Origin: a bacterium
GTDB taxonomy: Bacteria; Desulfobacterota; JAPLJL01
Reading direction: 5' to 3'
NCBI GenBank assembly: GCA_028713675.1
Contig: JAQTNV010000020.1
Span: forward strand, 1 to 57,415
Length of the DNA: 57,415 nucleotides
The notes below the pieces were generated by a model that was given only the letters and a program-made list of their open reading frames with translations, had not been told where the DNA came from and ran no database searches. A program made the position numbers and the translations under genes. Below are positions 7,906 to 15,892 of this stretch, in pieces (positions within the stretch are counted from its first letter, which is position 1; each line of letters opens with the position of its first letter).

Positions 7906-8762
7906 GACCGGAACGACCCCGTCCCCGCCCGGATAATCCCCGCCCGGCCCGCCCGGCCGCAGATCGGACCTATCCCTTCTGCAAGCTGGAAGCCACCGGG
8001 AACGATTTCATTCTTTTTGATCTCTACCAGTCCCGCCTGCCGCTCCAGCCCCTGACCCGGCCCGAAACCATCTCCCGGCTCTGCTCGCGGCGGAACGGGA
8101 TCGGCGCGGACGGGATCCTTTTGCTTCTGCCCGGGGACCGGGAAAAATTCCGGATGCGGATCTTCAATGCCGACGGGGGTGAGGCGGAAATGTGCGGGAA
8201 CGGCCTGCGCGGCCTGGTCCGCTACCTGGAATCCCGGGATCTGTGTCCCGGGGGAAAAGTCCGGGTGGAAACCAAGGCCGGGGTTAAAAACGCCTGGATC
8301 AAAAACGACCTGGTAACCATTGACCTGGGCCGGGCCCGAACCTTTCCGGGCCCCCCTCTCCGGATCGAAAACCACCGCTTCGAACCCCTGAATATCGATA
8401 TCGGCAATCCCCACGCGGTCATCTTTATTGATGAAGATGTGACGAAATACCCCCTGGAGCGTTTCGGGCCCCAGATCGAAAACCATCCCTCCTATCCGAA
8501 CCGGACCAACGTGGAATTTGTCCAGGTGATCAAGCCGCAGGAACTTCGGGCCCGGGTTTGGGAACGTGGGGTAGGAGAAACCCCTTCCTGCGGAACCGGG
8601 GCGGGAGCGATTCTTTTTGCCGCCCTGACCGTGAAAAAATCACCGGAAAAGGTCAAAGTCATCCTCCCGGGCGGGGAGCTCCAGGTCGAGCAGCGTCAGG
8701 ACGGGATCATCTATTTGACCGGGCCGGCCAAATTGGTTTTTAGGGGAAATACCGTAGTATAA
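7902..8762 (+). CDS. dapF: Diaminopimelate epimerase
   Basis: Interconverts LL- and meso-diaminopimelate, supplying both lysine synthesis and the peptidoglycan cross-linking residue. Both catalytic cysteines are present: Cys98 in AEMCGNGLRG and Cys230 in TPSCGTGAGA. The core starts at FCKLEATGNDF. The 286-residue protein carries an unusual Pro/Arg-rich N-terminal extension of about 22 residues before the core; it is translated if the ATGA overlap with lysA is used, and no later ATG fits. Transcribed with lysA. Confidence 0.96.
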   Translation: MRPERPRPRPDNPRPARPAADRTYPFCKLEATGNDFILFDLYQSRLPLQPLTRPETISRLCSRRNGIGADGILLLLPGDREKFRMRIFNADGGEAEMCGNGLRGLVRYLESRDLCPGGKVRVETKAGVKNAWIKNDLVTIDLGRARTFPGPPLRIENHRFEPLNIDIGNPHAVIFIDEDVTKYPLERFGPQIENHPSYPNRTNVEFVQVIKPQELRARVWERGVGETPSCGTGAGAILFAALTVKKSPEKVKVILPGGELQVEQRQDGIIYLTGPAKLVFRGNTVV

Positions 8763-8830
8763 ACAATCTATTGACTTAATTTCCCTTTAGATATAAAGTA
8801 AAAAAATTCGCATTCTTTTCCTTATCAAAC

Positions 8831-8859
8831 TTGACAGGAAAAAGAATTTTTAGTATTTG
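8831..8859 (+). promoter_or_regulatory. Candidate promoter of the export cluster
   Basis: Perfect TTGACA at 8831-8836, then 17 bases to a weak TATTTG at 8854-8859. A second candidate (TTGACT 8771, TATAAA 8792) lies upstream. These are the only promoter-like sequences I see before the run of genes from 8896 to 18078. Confidence 0.45.
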
Positions 8860-8895
8860 TCGTTCATTATCCAATAATTAAAGGGGGAGGTTAGT

Positions 8896-10149
8896 ATGAA
8901 ATATATCCTGGGAATGATTTTGGCGTTTTGCCTGGTTCTGCCTTCACCCGCATATTCTCAACAGGCGGGGCAGGGAAAAACCGATCAGCAGGCCAAAGCA
9001 AAATCCAGGCAGCCGGTCCCGGCAGCCGCCAAGCCCGTTCCGGCAACCAGCCAACCAACACCGGCGGCCGCCAAGCCCGCTCCGGAAAAAGTCAGCCAGC
9101 CGGCACCGGTCAAAAACGTTCCGCCGGCCGAGGCGAAAAAGGAACAGCCGGCGTTCTTCACCAAAATCAACGGTGACTGTCTGATCCGTCCCAAGGCCGG
9201 CCCGGAGGCGGGAAAATGGATCCGGGTCGCCAAGCCCGGCCAGAAAATTGAATCCGGGGACGACATCCTGGTTCGCTCCGGGGATGTCGAGATCGAGCTT
9301 TACTCCGAGACCACCGTAAAGCTCCAAGCCGAATGCATGGTCACCTATTTCCAGACCAGGGAAAACATCCGGCCCCTGGCTTTCATCCGCCCCGATTATC
9401 CCACGACCAAAATCAAGGTCACCAAGGGCACGATTTTCGCCAAGGTCAGCCCCTTTGAAATCTCCAAGCATTTTGTCGTGTTTGATACCCCCTCCGGTGT
9501 CGCCGGGGTCCGGGGAACCGCGTTCAGCCTCTCCGTGAGTCCCGAAGGGGTTGTCAGCATCACCACCGAAAATGGAACGGTTGCGTTCACCAACGGCCAG
9601 TTCGTCGTAGATCTCGGCGGCGGGGCCCAGGCCGTTCTGAAGCAAAACAGTGACGGCAGTTTCTCCATCCAATCCTCCACGGGGGCCAAGGCCTTCAGCG
9701 CCGATACTACCTTCACAATCGGGGCGGGAGGAAAGTTGAATCTCGATCTGGATAAGGAAGGTAACACCCAGGCCTCCGTACCCGCGGATTCCCAAGGGAC
9801 GGTTGGTGTCCAGGTCGGCAACATCCAGGCCAACCTGAACGCCGGGCAGGGTGTCAATCTGGGGTCGCAAGGGGGGGGAACGTCTATCCAGGCCACCGGG
9901 AACGGCACCATTCAGGCCACGGTGGGCGGCAATAATGTCTTGGCGATGGATTCCGGAGAAAAGGTCCTGGTCACGTCGGGTGACAAAGGAACCAACATCG
10001 TCGGACAGGGCGGAAGCCCCACCGTCACCGGGTCAGACGGTCAGGTGCACAACCTCGAAAACGGCGGGGAAATCACGGTCGAAAACAAAGTCAACAGTGA
10101 GGGCGAGAAATGCACTCCGTCGGTCAGCCCTTACAAAACCTGCCCATAA
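8896..10149 (+). CDS. Secreted FecR-domain protein
   Basis: A 417-residue exported protein: signal peptide (residues 1 to about 21), Pro/Ala/Lys-rich linker (about 22-85), then a FecR domain (about 90-210) with typical strands such as GDDILVRSGDVEIEL and FDTPSGVAGVRGTAFSL. The C-terminal half (210-417) is Gly-rich and beta-repetitive with few aromatic residues, and ends in two cysteines. No TonB receptor or sigma factor is nearby, so this is not the classical iron-citrate FecR. FecR domains of this type are common beside outer-membrane barrels and polysaccharide genes. A strong GGGGGAGG ribosome site precedes the ATG. It is the first gene of the export run, 6 bases before the barrel gene. Function unproven; structural, ligand-binding or substrate roles are possible. 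Confidence 0.85.
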   Translation: MKYILGMILAFCLVLPSPAYSQQAGQGKTDQQAKAKSRQPVPAAAKPVPATSQPTPAAAKPAPEKVSQPAPVKNVPPAEAKKEQPAFFTKINGDCLIRPKAGPEAGKWIRVAKPGQKIESGDDILVRSGDVEIELYSETTVKLQAECMVTYFQTRENIRPLAFIRPDYPTTKIKVTKGTIFAKVSPFEISKHFVVFDTPSGVAGVRGTAFSLSVSPEGVVSITTENGTVAFTNGQFVVDLGGGAQAVLKQNSDGSFSIQSSTGAKAFSADTTFTIGAGGKLNLDLDKEGNTQASVPADSQGTVGVQVGNIQANLNAGQGVNLGSQGGGTSIQATGNGTIQATVGGNNVLAMDSGEKVLVTSGDKGTNIVGQGGSPTVTGSDGQVHNLENGGEITVENKVNSEGEKCTPSVSPYKTCP

Positions 10150-10154
10150 GCGCC

Positions 10155-11351
10155 ATGAAAAAATCCAAGTTAATATTTCTCATTTTGTTTTTCATGATCT
10201 TTGTCGGCGCCGGCGCGGCCCGGGCCCAGGGAAATATCCACCTGGGGAAGCTGGAGATCCATCCCGGCGTGAACCTGGGTTACACCTACAGCGACAATAT
10301 CAATCAGGAATCCGACGCAGCCAAGGCAGACCCGGCCATCGATAAAAATCCGAAAGAAAGCATTATCGAGGTCACCCCGGGCGTGGAATTGCGTTTCCCC
10401 ACCACAAACCACATGTTCCGCCTCGGCTACAACCTCTCGATTTTCGATTTTCTCAACCGGGGTGAGACCGACTTCAAGAATTCCGCGATGGGGTCCCTGG
10501 AGTTCAACTTCCCCGTCGGTCTGATCCTGCGCCTGAGCGATAATTTCGCCCAGAGGGTTTTTCCTGCCGCTCAGCCCGAGCTACAGGAACAATCCGGGAT
10601 CGTTAAGCACTGGGAAAACAACGCGTTCGCGGAAATCGGGTACACCCTGACCCAGAGATGGTCGGTTTCCGGCCGGTACAAAAACCAGATGCTCCGCTTC
10701 GAGAACCTGTCTTCCTACGATCGCGACGTTAATTCCGGGGGGGTGGCGCTCTTCATGCGGATGATGGCCAAGGTTTCCCTGTTCGGCGAAGCCTGGGTCG
10801 GCAAAGTCGGGTACAAGGAATCCGCCAGCAACGGGCAGGATGCCACCTTTGTCCAGGGTTTCCTGGGACTGGGCGGCCGGATTTCCCCCAAGACCAATTT
10901 CACGCTCCGGGCCGGGTTTGAGCACCGGGGTTATAAAGATTCCGCCTACCCCACCACCAATCAGCCGGTCGCTTCACTGGTGCTGGAGGAAAAACCCAAC
11001 ACCCATTTTTCCTGCTCGGTCTACGGCTCCCGGTCGGTCAATGAAACGGTTTATGAAAATAATTCTTCATATATCTCAACCGGGGGAGGGGCAAACGTAA
11101 CCTTCCTCACGCTCAGGATGCTGGCCGTCGGGGCTGATGTCAGCTATTTCCTCCTGCAGTACGAAAAAGCGAATCTCCAGGGCGACAAACGGACGGACAA
11201 GATCCTGGAAATCAGCCCGAACTTTAAAGTGGACATTACCCGCTGGCTCCGGGCCCAGGTCGGCTACACCCTGAGCAACCGGTCTTCCAATGTGACGGAC
11301 TACGAATATAAGGAAAACAGGATTCGGGCTTCCCTGAACGCGGTATTATAA
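10155..11351 (+). CDS. Outer-membrane beta-barrel protein (BBP2-like)
   Basis: Signal peptide ending near ARAQ, then a chain of alternating amphipathic strands with aromatic girdles (LEIHPGVNLGYTYSDNINQ, LRAQVGYTLSNRSSNVTDYEYKENRI), as in putative outer-membrane barrels (BBP2, PF10082) found with exopolysaccharide loci. The last residue is Leu rather than the usual Phe. I start at the ATG at 10155 (398 residues), 6 bases after the FecR stop, because the upstream ATG at 10110 would overlap the FecR gene and spoil the signal peptide. Likely role: outer-membrane passage or anchoring of the polymer; inference from position. Confidence 0.83.
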   Translation: MKKSKLIFLILFFMIFVGAGAARAQGNIHLGKLEIHPGVNLGYTYSDNINQESDAAKADPAIDKNPKESIIEVTPGVELRFPTTNHMFRLGYNLSIFDFLNRGETDFKNSAMGSLEFNFPVGLILRLSDNFAQRVFPAAQPELQEQSGIVKHWENNAFAEIGYTLTQRWSVSGRYKNQMLRFENLSSYDRDVNSGGVALFMRMMAKVSLFGEAWVGKVGYKESASNGQDATFVQGFLGLGGRISPKTNFTLRAGFEHRGYKDSAYPTTNQPVASLVLEEKPNTHFSCSVYGSRSVNETVYENNSSYISTGGGANVTFLTLRMLAVGADVSYFLLQYEKANLQGDKRTDKILEISPNFKVDITRWLRAQVGYTLSNRSSNVTDYEYKENRIRASLNAVL

Positions 11352-11363
11352 AGGAGACGGAAA

Positions 11364-11939
11364 ATGCGGAAGAAAAACGGAAAGCTTTCGATTTTAACCC
11401 TGGCGGTCTTTTTCCTCGGCTGCGGTTATTCACTGCGTCAGACCCTGCCCCCTACCGAAGTCGACCTGGCCCAGATCAAGACCGTGGCGGTTGCCCCCTT
11501 CACCAACCTGACCTCGACCAAGGACGCCCAGAAGGTGATCGTCGAGCTTCTCGTGCAGTCCCTGTTCGGCGGGGGCAAGTACTCGGTGGTGGCCAACGAC
11601 TCGGTGCTGAAGGCGGTTCCCAAGGCGGCTCCGAACGGAATCATCGACCGCACCCAGGCCCAAAAACTCGGCCAGTCCCTGAAGGCCGACGCGGTCATCA
11701 TCGGAACCGTTTCGGAATATTGGTACCAGGAGGAACAGAAATATTACCCCGACCGTGAACCGGCGGTGGGCATCACCGCCCGGCTGGTCGATGTGAGAAG
11801 CGGAGCGGTGATCGGAGCCGTCTCGGTCAGCAAAACCGGGGGCGGAGCCTTCCAGTATCTTTTGTCCGACAACGCCGGCCAGCTCCATCAGGTGGCCCAA
11901 AAGGCCTCCGAGGAAGTAATCAACGCGCTTTTGCCCTAA
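11364..11939 (+). CDS. CsgG/GNA1162-like outer-membrane lipoprotein
   Basis: A 191-residue lipoprotein (Cys20 in FFLGCGYS). The body follows the CsgG/GNA1162/LpoB-type pattern: IKTVAVAPFTNLTS, a helix, KYSVVANDSVL, ADAVIIGTVSEYWYQEE, VGITARLVDVRSGAVIGAVSV. Members of this superfamily either form nonameric outer-membrane channels (CsgG) or act as periplasmic-facing accessory lipoproteins. It has a perfect AAGGAG ribosome site and is followed 25 bases later by a second, longer member of the same superfamily. Whether it forms a pore cannot be judged from sequence. Confidence 0.78.
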   Translation: MRKKNGKLSILTLAVFFLGCGYSLRQTLPPTEVDLAQIKTVAVAPFTNLTSTKDAQKVIVELLVQSLFGGGKYSVVANDSVLKAVPKAAPNGIIDRTQAQKLGQSLKADAVIIGTVSEYWYQEEQKYYPDREPAVGITARLVDVRSGAVIGAVSVSKTGGGAFQYLLSDNAGQLHQVAQKASEEVINALLP

Positions 11940-11964
11940 CCCCAACGGTTAAGGAGGGAGAATA

Positions 11965-13083
11965 ATGCAAACTCTGAAGGTTGATATGATCCTTAAAATT
12001 TCGGCAGGCCTTCTGGCCCTGGCCCTGGCCGCCTGCGCCGGGGTGCAGAAATCCGTGCTCGTCCCCCCCGATCCCAAGCTGGACGGCGTTTCCTGCGTGG
12101 TCGTGCTCCCCTTCGAAAACCTGAGCAGCCGGGCCGAAGCCGGAAAAGTCATCAGCGACATTCTCGCCACCGAGCTTTATTCCTCCCGGCGCTTTGGCAT
12201 CATGGAATGGGAAGAGGCCCAGACTTTGCTCCAGGCCTCCGGCCTTTCGATCCCGGAGTCCCCGGACGCCGAGACGGCCAAGAGCCTGGCCCAGAAGCTG
12301 GGGGTCCAGGCCGCGCTGATCGGGACCATCTCCGATTATTCCTACGGTTCCACCCTCCTGGAAATCCGGGCCGGATTGCCTTCGGTGGCCTTTACCGCCC
12401 GCCTGATTGACGCCAAGACCGGCAATCCTCTCTGGGCTTCGGCTTTAAGCGTCGGCTCCGCCGAGATGATGGAACCCCGGCGGGAATCTGTGAATTACCT
12501 GGCGATGAAAGCCGCCCGGGACATGGTGGACTCACTGTCCTCGGGAAGCTATCAGCCGGCCGACCCTAAAAATATCTGCTGGTTGAAAGGCGCACCCGGA
12601 GCCAGGCCCGTCCCGGCTGCTCCAATGGCCGCCCCTGCGCCTGCGGCCGCCCCCGCGGCTGTCCCCGCTCCGGCGGTTGTCCCCGCCCCGGCACCGGCAC
12701 CGGCGGCCGCTCCGGCGGCTGCCCCCGCCTTGGCCCCGGCACCGGCGGCCGCTCCGGCGGCTCCGGTAGCTGCTCCGGCGGCCCCGGCCAAACCCAAAGG
12801 CAAGGTCAAGATTGCGGTCTTTAACGCCAGCGGCGTGGCCGGCCTGGAGGAAAATGTCGGTCTGGTCCTGCTGATGAAAAACTGGGATGTGGCCACTCTG
12901 GCCAAGTACCCTTATGAAAAAACCTTCGATTCCACTATAATTTACTATCGGCCGGGTTACGAAGTGGAAGTCAAGGAAATCGAGGGCGCGATCCCGGGCC
13001 CGCAGAAAACGGTCCCCACCGACAAGATGGCCGAAGATATTAACATCACGGTTCTGGTGGGTAAGGATCAGATCGGACGCTAG
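11965..13083 (+). CDS. CsgG-like lipoprotein fused to a LytR C-terminal domain
   Basis: A 372-residue lipoprotein with lipobox LAAC (Cys24). Residues 35-200 form a CsgG/GNA1162-like domain (VSCVVVLPFENLSSRAEAG, AALIGTISDYSYG, VAFTARLIDAKTGNPLWA). Residues about 210-275 are an almost pure Ala/Pro linker encoded by a repetitive GC-rich stretch (12596-12790). Residues about 278-372 match the LytR_C domain (VKIAVFNASGVAGLEENV and TIIYYRPGYEVEV), a module usually found at the end of LytR-CpsA-Psr cell-wall polymer transferases. The linker would let the last domain reach across the periplasm. This domain pairing is unusual. AAGGAGGGAG ribosome site; same operon as the barrel and Wza genes. Confidence 0.82.
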   Translation: MQTLKVDMILKISAGLLALALAACAGVQKSVLVPPDPKLDGVSCVVVLPFENLSSRAEAGKVISDILATELYSSRRFGIMEWEEAQTLLQASGLSIPESPDAETAKSLAQKLGVQAALIGTISDYSYGSTLLEIRAGLPSVAFTARLIDAKTGNPLWASALSVGSAEMMEPRRESVNYLAMKAARDMVDSLSSGSYQPADPKNICWLKGAPGARPVPAAPMAAPAPAAAPAAVPAPAVVPAPAPAPAAAPAAAPALAPAPAAAPAAPVAAPAAPAKPKGKVKIAVFNASGVAGLEENVGLVLLMKNWDVATLAKYPYEKTFDSTIIYYRPGYEVEVKEIEGAIPGPQKTVPTDKMAEDINITVLVGKDQIGR

Positions 13084-13134
13084 GGAAGTTTTTTCGGGAA
13101 GGTTACCGCCCGCCCCGCTTCCGCTTCTCCCCCG

Positions 13135-13728
13135 ATGCCTAATCGGATCATGAGACGATTACTTTCGCTTGCCCTTATTATCCTCGCGCTGGGGCTCTGG
13201 GCGCTGCCGGCCCGGGCCGAGGAATATACCATCCATGAGCGGGAGCTGATTCAAATCACGGTTTACGAGCACGCCGATATTTCCGGGGATTACCGCGTCA
13301 GCGGTGACGGAACCATCTTTTTTCCGCTCCTGGGGATCCTGAAAGTCGCCGGCCTGGCCGAGAAGGATCTCCAGGAAAAACTCACCTCGCAGCTGGCCGA
13401 CGGGTTCCTGGTCAACCCGCAGATCACCGTCCGGATCCTCGAGTACCGCGACTACGTTTACATCACCGGGGAGGTGAAAAAACCCGGAGCCTACAGCTAC
13501 GAGGAAAATATGACCGTGATCAAGGCGGTCACCCTGGCCGGGGGATTCACCGACCTGGCCGCCCCCGGACGGATCAAGATCCTGCGAAAAAATCCCCCCC
13601 GGGCCGGCGCCAAACCGGAAGTCAAAAATCCCAATGACGGCCCGGTCAAGGAAAAGGAATTCAAGGCCAAGATCGAAGACCTGGTTCTGCCCAACGATAT
13701 CATCATCGTCCCCGAGCGGATCTTTTAA
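13135..13728 (+). CDS. Wza-like polysaccharide export protein
   Basis: A 197-residue secreted protein with signal peptide (ALPARA-EE). It has the polysaccharide-export domain (YTIHERELIQITVYEHADISGDYRVSGDGTIFFPLLG) followed by one SLBB domain (YVYITGEVKKPGAYSY). Wza family members form the outer-membrane/periplasmic conduit for capsule or exopolysaccharide. It is short: only one SLBB and no obvious C-terminal membrane helix or lipobox, so the neighbouring barrel may provide the outer-membrane pore. An alternative ATG at 13150 would give a tighter signal peptide; neither start has a clear ribosome site. Confidence 0.9.
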   Translation: MPNRIMRRLLSLALIILALGLWALPARAEEYTIHERELIQITVYEHADISGDYRVSGDGTIFFPLLGILKVAGLAEKDLQEKLTSQLADGFLVNPQITVRILEYRDYVYITGEVKKPGAYSYEENMTVIKAVTLAGGFTDLAAPGRIKILRKNPPRAGAKPEVKNPNDGPVKEKEFKAKIEDLVLPNDIIIVPERIF

Positions 13729-13744
13729 GGAACGGGAAGAGTAA

Positions 13745-15892
13745 ATGGAAGAAAAAGAATTTCATCTTCTGGATTACTGGCGGATTATCCTCAAACACCG
13801 CTGGACAATCGCCGCCTTCTTCACCGTGATCGTGGTGGTGGTCACCGTGGGGTCCTTCCTCACCGAGCCGGTTTACCGGGCCACCGCCCAAATCCTGATT
13901 GAGCGGGAAAGTCCCAAGGTTCTCGGCCTCCCCGAGGTGATGAACCTGAATACCGCCGATAAAGATTACTACCAGACCCAGTACGAAATGCTGAAAAGCC
14001 GATCCCTGGCCGAGCGGACCGTAACCGCGCTCGACCTGATCCACCATCCCGAGTTCGCCCGCAAGGAGAAAAAAACTTCAGAGGATGCCCCCGCGAACAA
14101 AACGCCCGCCGATTCCCTCACCGCCCCTACCTGGCTGCTCAACGCGTTTTTGAACCGGGTCATCATTGAGCCGGTGAAAAACTCCCGGCTGGTCAACGTG
14201 GGCTTCGAAGCCAAGGACCCCGCGTTGGCCGCGCGCTCGGCCAATACCCTGGCTGAGCAATATATCCGTCAGAACCTGGATCTCCACAGCCGGCTTTCCC
14301 AGCAGGCCTCGGAATGGCTCTGGCAGGAAATCCGCGACCAGCGCAAGAAGCTGGAGGAATCCGAGTCCGCCCTGCAGAATTACAAGGTCACCCAGGGGAT
14401 CATCGCCATCGAGGAGAAGGAAACCATCACCCCCCAGAAGCTCGCGGAACTGAATACCGAGCTGATTTCCGTCCAGAACCAGCGGGTGGAACTCGAAACC
14501 AAGTGTCACCAGATTGACGCCCTGATCGCGCGGAATGGATCACCCGAATCCATCCCCGAGGTGATCAACAACTCCTTCATCCAGAACCTGAAGGCCCAGG
14601 AATCCAAGCTGATCCAGGATCGGGCCGAGCTTTCCTCCAAGTTCGGACCCAAGCATCCCCAGATGATCCGGCTCACCTCGGAGCTGGAAACAATCCAGGG
14701 CCAGATCAAGAGCGAAGAGGATAAAATCATTACCTCGATCCGGGGCCAGTTCCAGGTGGCGCAGGCGCGGGAGAAAAATTTAAAAGGCGCTTTCGAGGCC
14801 CAGAAAAACGAGGCCCTGGATTTAAGCCGGAAATCGGTCCAGTACAATATCCTGAAGCGGGAGGTCGACACCAACAGCCAGATGTATGACCGCCTGATGC
14901 AGAGACTCCGGGAGACCTCCATCTCCGAACAGATCGAAACCACCAACATCCGGATCGTGGACCGGGCCGAGGAGCCCAAAAAGCCGATCCGGCCCAAGAA
15001 GCAGACCAACATCCTCCTCGCCGCCCTGATCGGGCTTTCCCTGGGCATCGGCCTCGCCTTCTTTTTCGAATACCTGGATACCTCGATCAAATCCCCGGAC
15101 GAGATCGAGAAGGAACTGAACCTGCCTTTTCTGGGCACGGTGCCGGCGATCAAGCTCCCCGGGCTGGGGAAAAAATCCACCGTGGACGAACTCGTGGTTT
15201 TATCCCACCCCCACTCCAACGCCGCCGAGGCTTTCCGGCTGATCCGGACCGGGATTTTCCTTTCCACCGCCGAGCGTCCCCCCAAGACCATCCTGATCAC
15301 CAGCTCCGCCCCCTTCGAGGGAAAAACCCTGAACGCGGTCAACCTGGCCCTGACCATGGCCCAGACCGAGAGCCGGACCCTGATCATCGACGGGGATATG
15401 CGCAAGCCCCGGGTCAATAAAATCTTCGGGATCCCGGTCAGCCCCGGTCTGACCGACCTGCTCACCTCCAATCTCGATCCGGCCCAGGTGGTGCAGGCCA
15501 CCAGCGACCCCCACCTCGACGTGATCACCGCCGGGAAAACCCCGCCCAACCCCGCCGAGCTCCTGGGCTCGGAAAGGATGCGCAGGATCCTGGCGGTCGT
15601 CTCCGAGCGCTATGACCGGGTGATCATCGATTCCCCGCCCCTGATCGCGATCACCGACGGGGTCATCCTCTCCTCCATCACCGAAGGGGTGATCCTGGTC
15701 GTGCATGCGGGGAGGACCGGCAAGGAACTCGTTTACCGCTCGGTCAAATCCCTCCAGGACGCGGGAGCCAAGATCCTGGGCATCGTCCTGAACAACCTGG
15801 AATTCAAGGATTATCCTTACAGCTATTATTATCCCTACCGTTATTACCACCGCTATTACCAGACGGAAAACCCGGAAGTATCCGCGCACTGA
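13745..15892 (+). CDS. Wzc/GumC-like chain-length regulator fused to BY-kinase
   Basis: A 715-residue inner-membrane co-polymerase. Wzz domain: TM1 about residues 19-38, periplasmic coiled coil about 190-400, Pro-rich segment before TM2 (about 420-440). Cytoplasmic bacterial tyrosine kinase: Walker A SAPFEGKT (about 519-526), Walker A' IIDGDMRKP (about 545), Walker B VIIDSPPLI (about 624). The C-terminus has a cluster of ten tyrosines (about 692-709), the usual autophosphorylation tail that controls polymer length and export. GGAAGAG ribosome site. Its stop overlaps the next start by one base (TGATG). Confidence 0.95.
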   Translation: MEEKEFHLLDYWRIILKHRWTIAAFFTVIVVVVTVGSFLTEPVYRATAQILIERESPKVLGLPEVMNLNTADKDYYQTQYEMLKSRSLAERTVTALDLIHHPEFARKEKKTSEDAPANKTPADSLTAPTWLLNAFLNRVIIEPVKNSRLVNVGFEAKDPALAARSANTLAEQYIRQNLDLHSRLSQQASEWLWQEIRDQRKKLEESESALQNYKVTQGIIAIEEKETITPQKLAELNTELISVQNQRVELETKCHQIDALIARNGSPESIPEVINNSFIQNLKAQESKLIQDRAELSSKFGPKHPQMIRLTSELETIQGQIKSEEDKIITSIRGQFQVAQAREKNLKGAFEAQKNEALDLSRKSVQYNILKREVDTNSQMYDRLMQRLRETSISEQIETTNIRIVDRAEEPKKPIRPKKQTNILLAALIGLSLGIGLAFFFEYLDTSIKSPDEIEKELNLPFLGTVPAIKLPGLGKKSTVDELVVLSHPHSNAAEAFRLIRTGIFLSTAERPPKTILITSSAPFEGKTLNAVNLALTMAQTESRTLIIDGDMRKPRVNKIFGIPVSPGLTDLLTSNLDPAQVVQATSDPHLDVITAGKTPPNPAELLGSERMRRILAVVSERYDRVIIDSPPLIAITDGVILSSITEGVILVVHAGRTGKELVYRSVKSLQDAGAKILGIVLNNLEFKDYPYSYYYPYRYYHRYYQTENPEVSAH

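Noticed and set aside
8896-10149. FecR-type anti-sigma regulator of iron uptake
   Set aside because: It has a signal peptide, no N-terminal cytoplasmic anti-sigma region, and no sigma factor or TonB receptor beside it.
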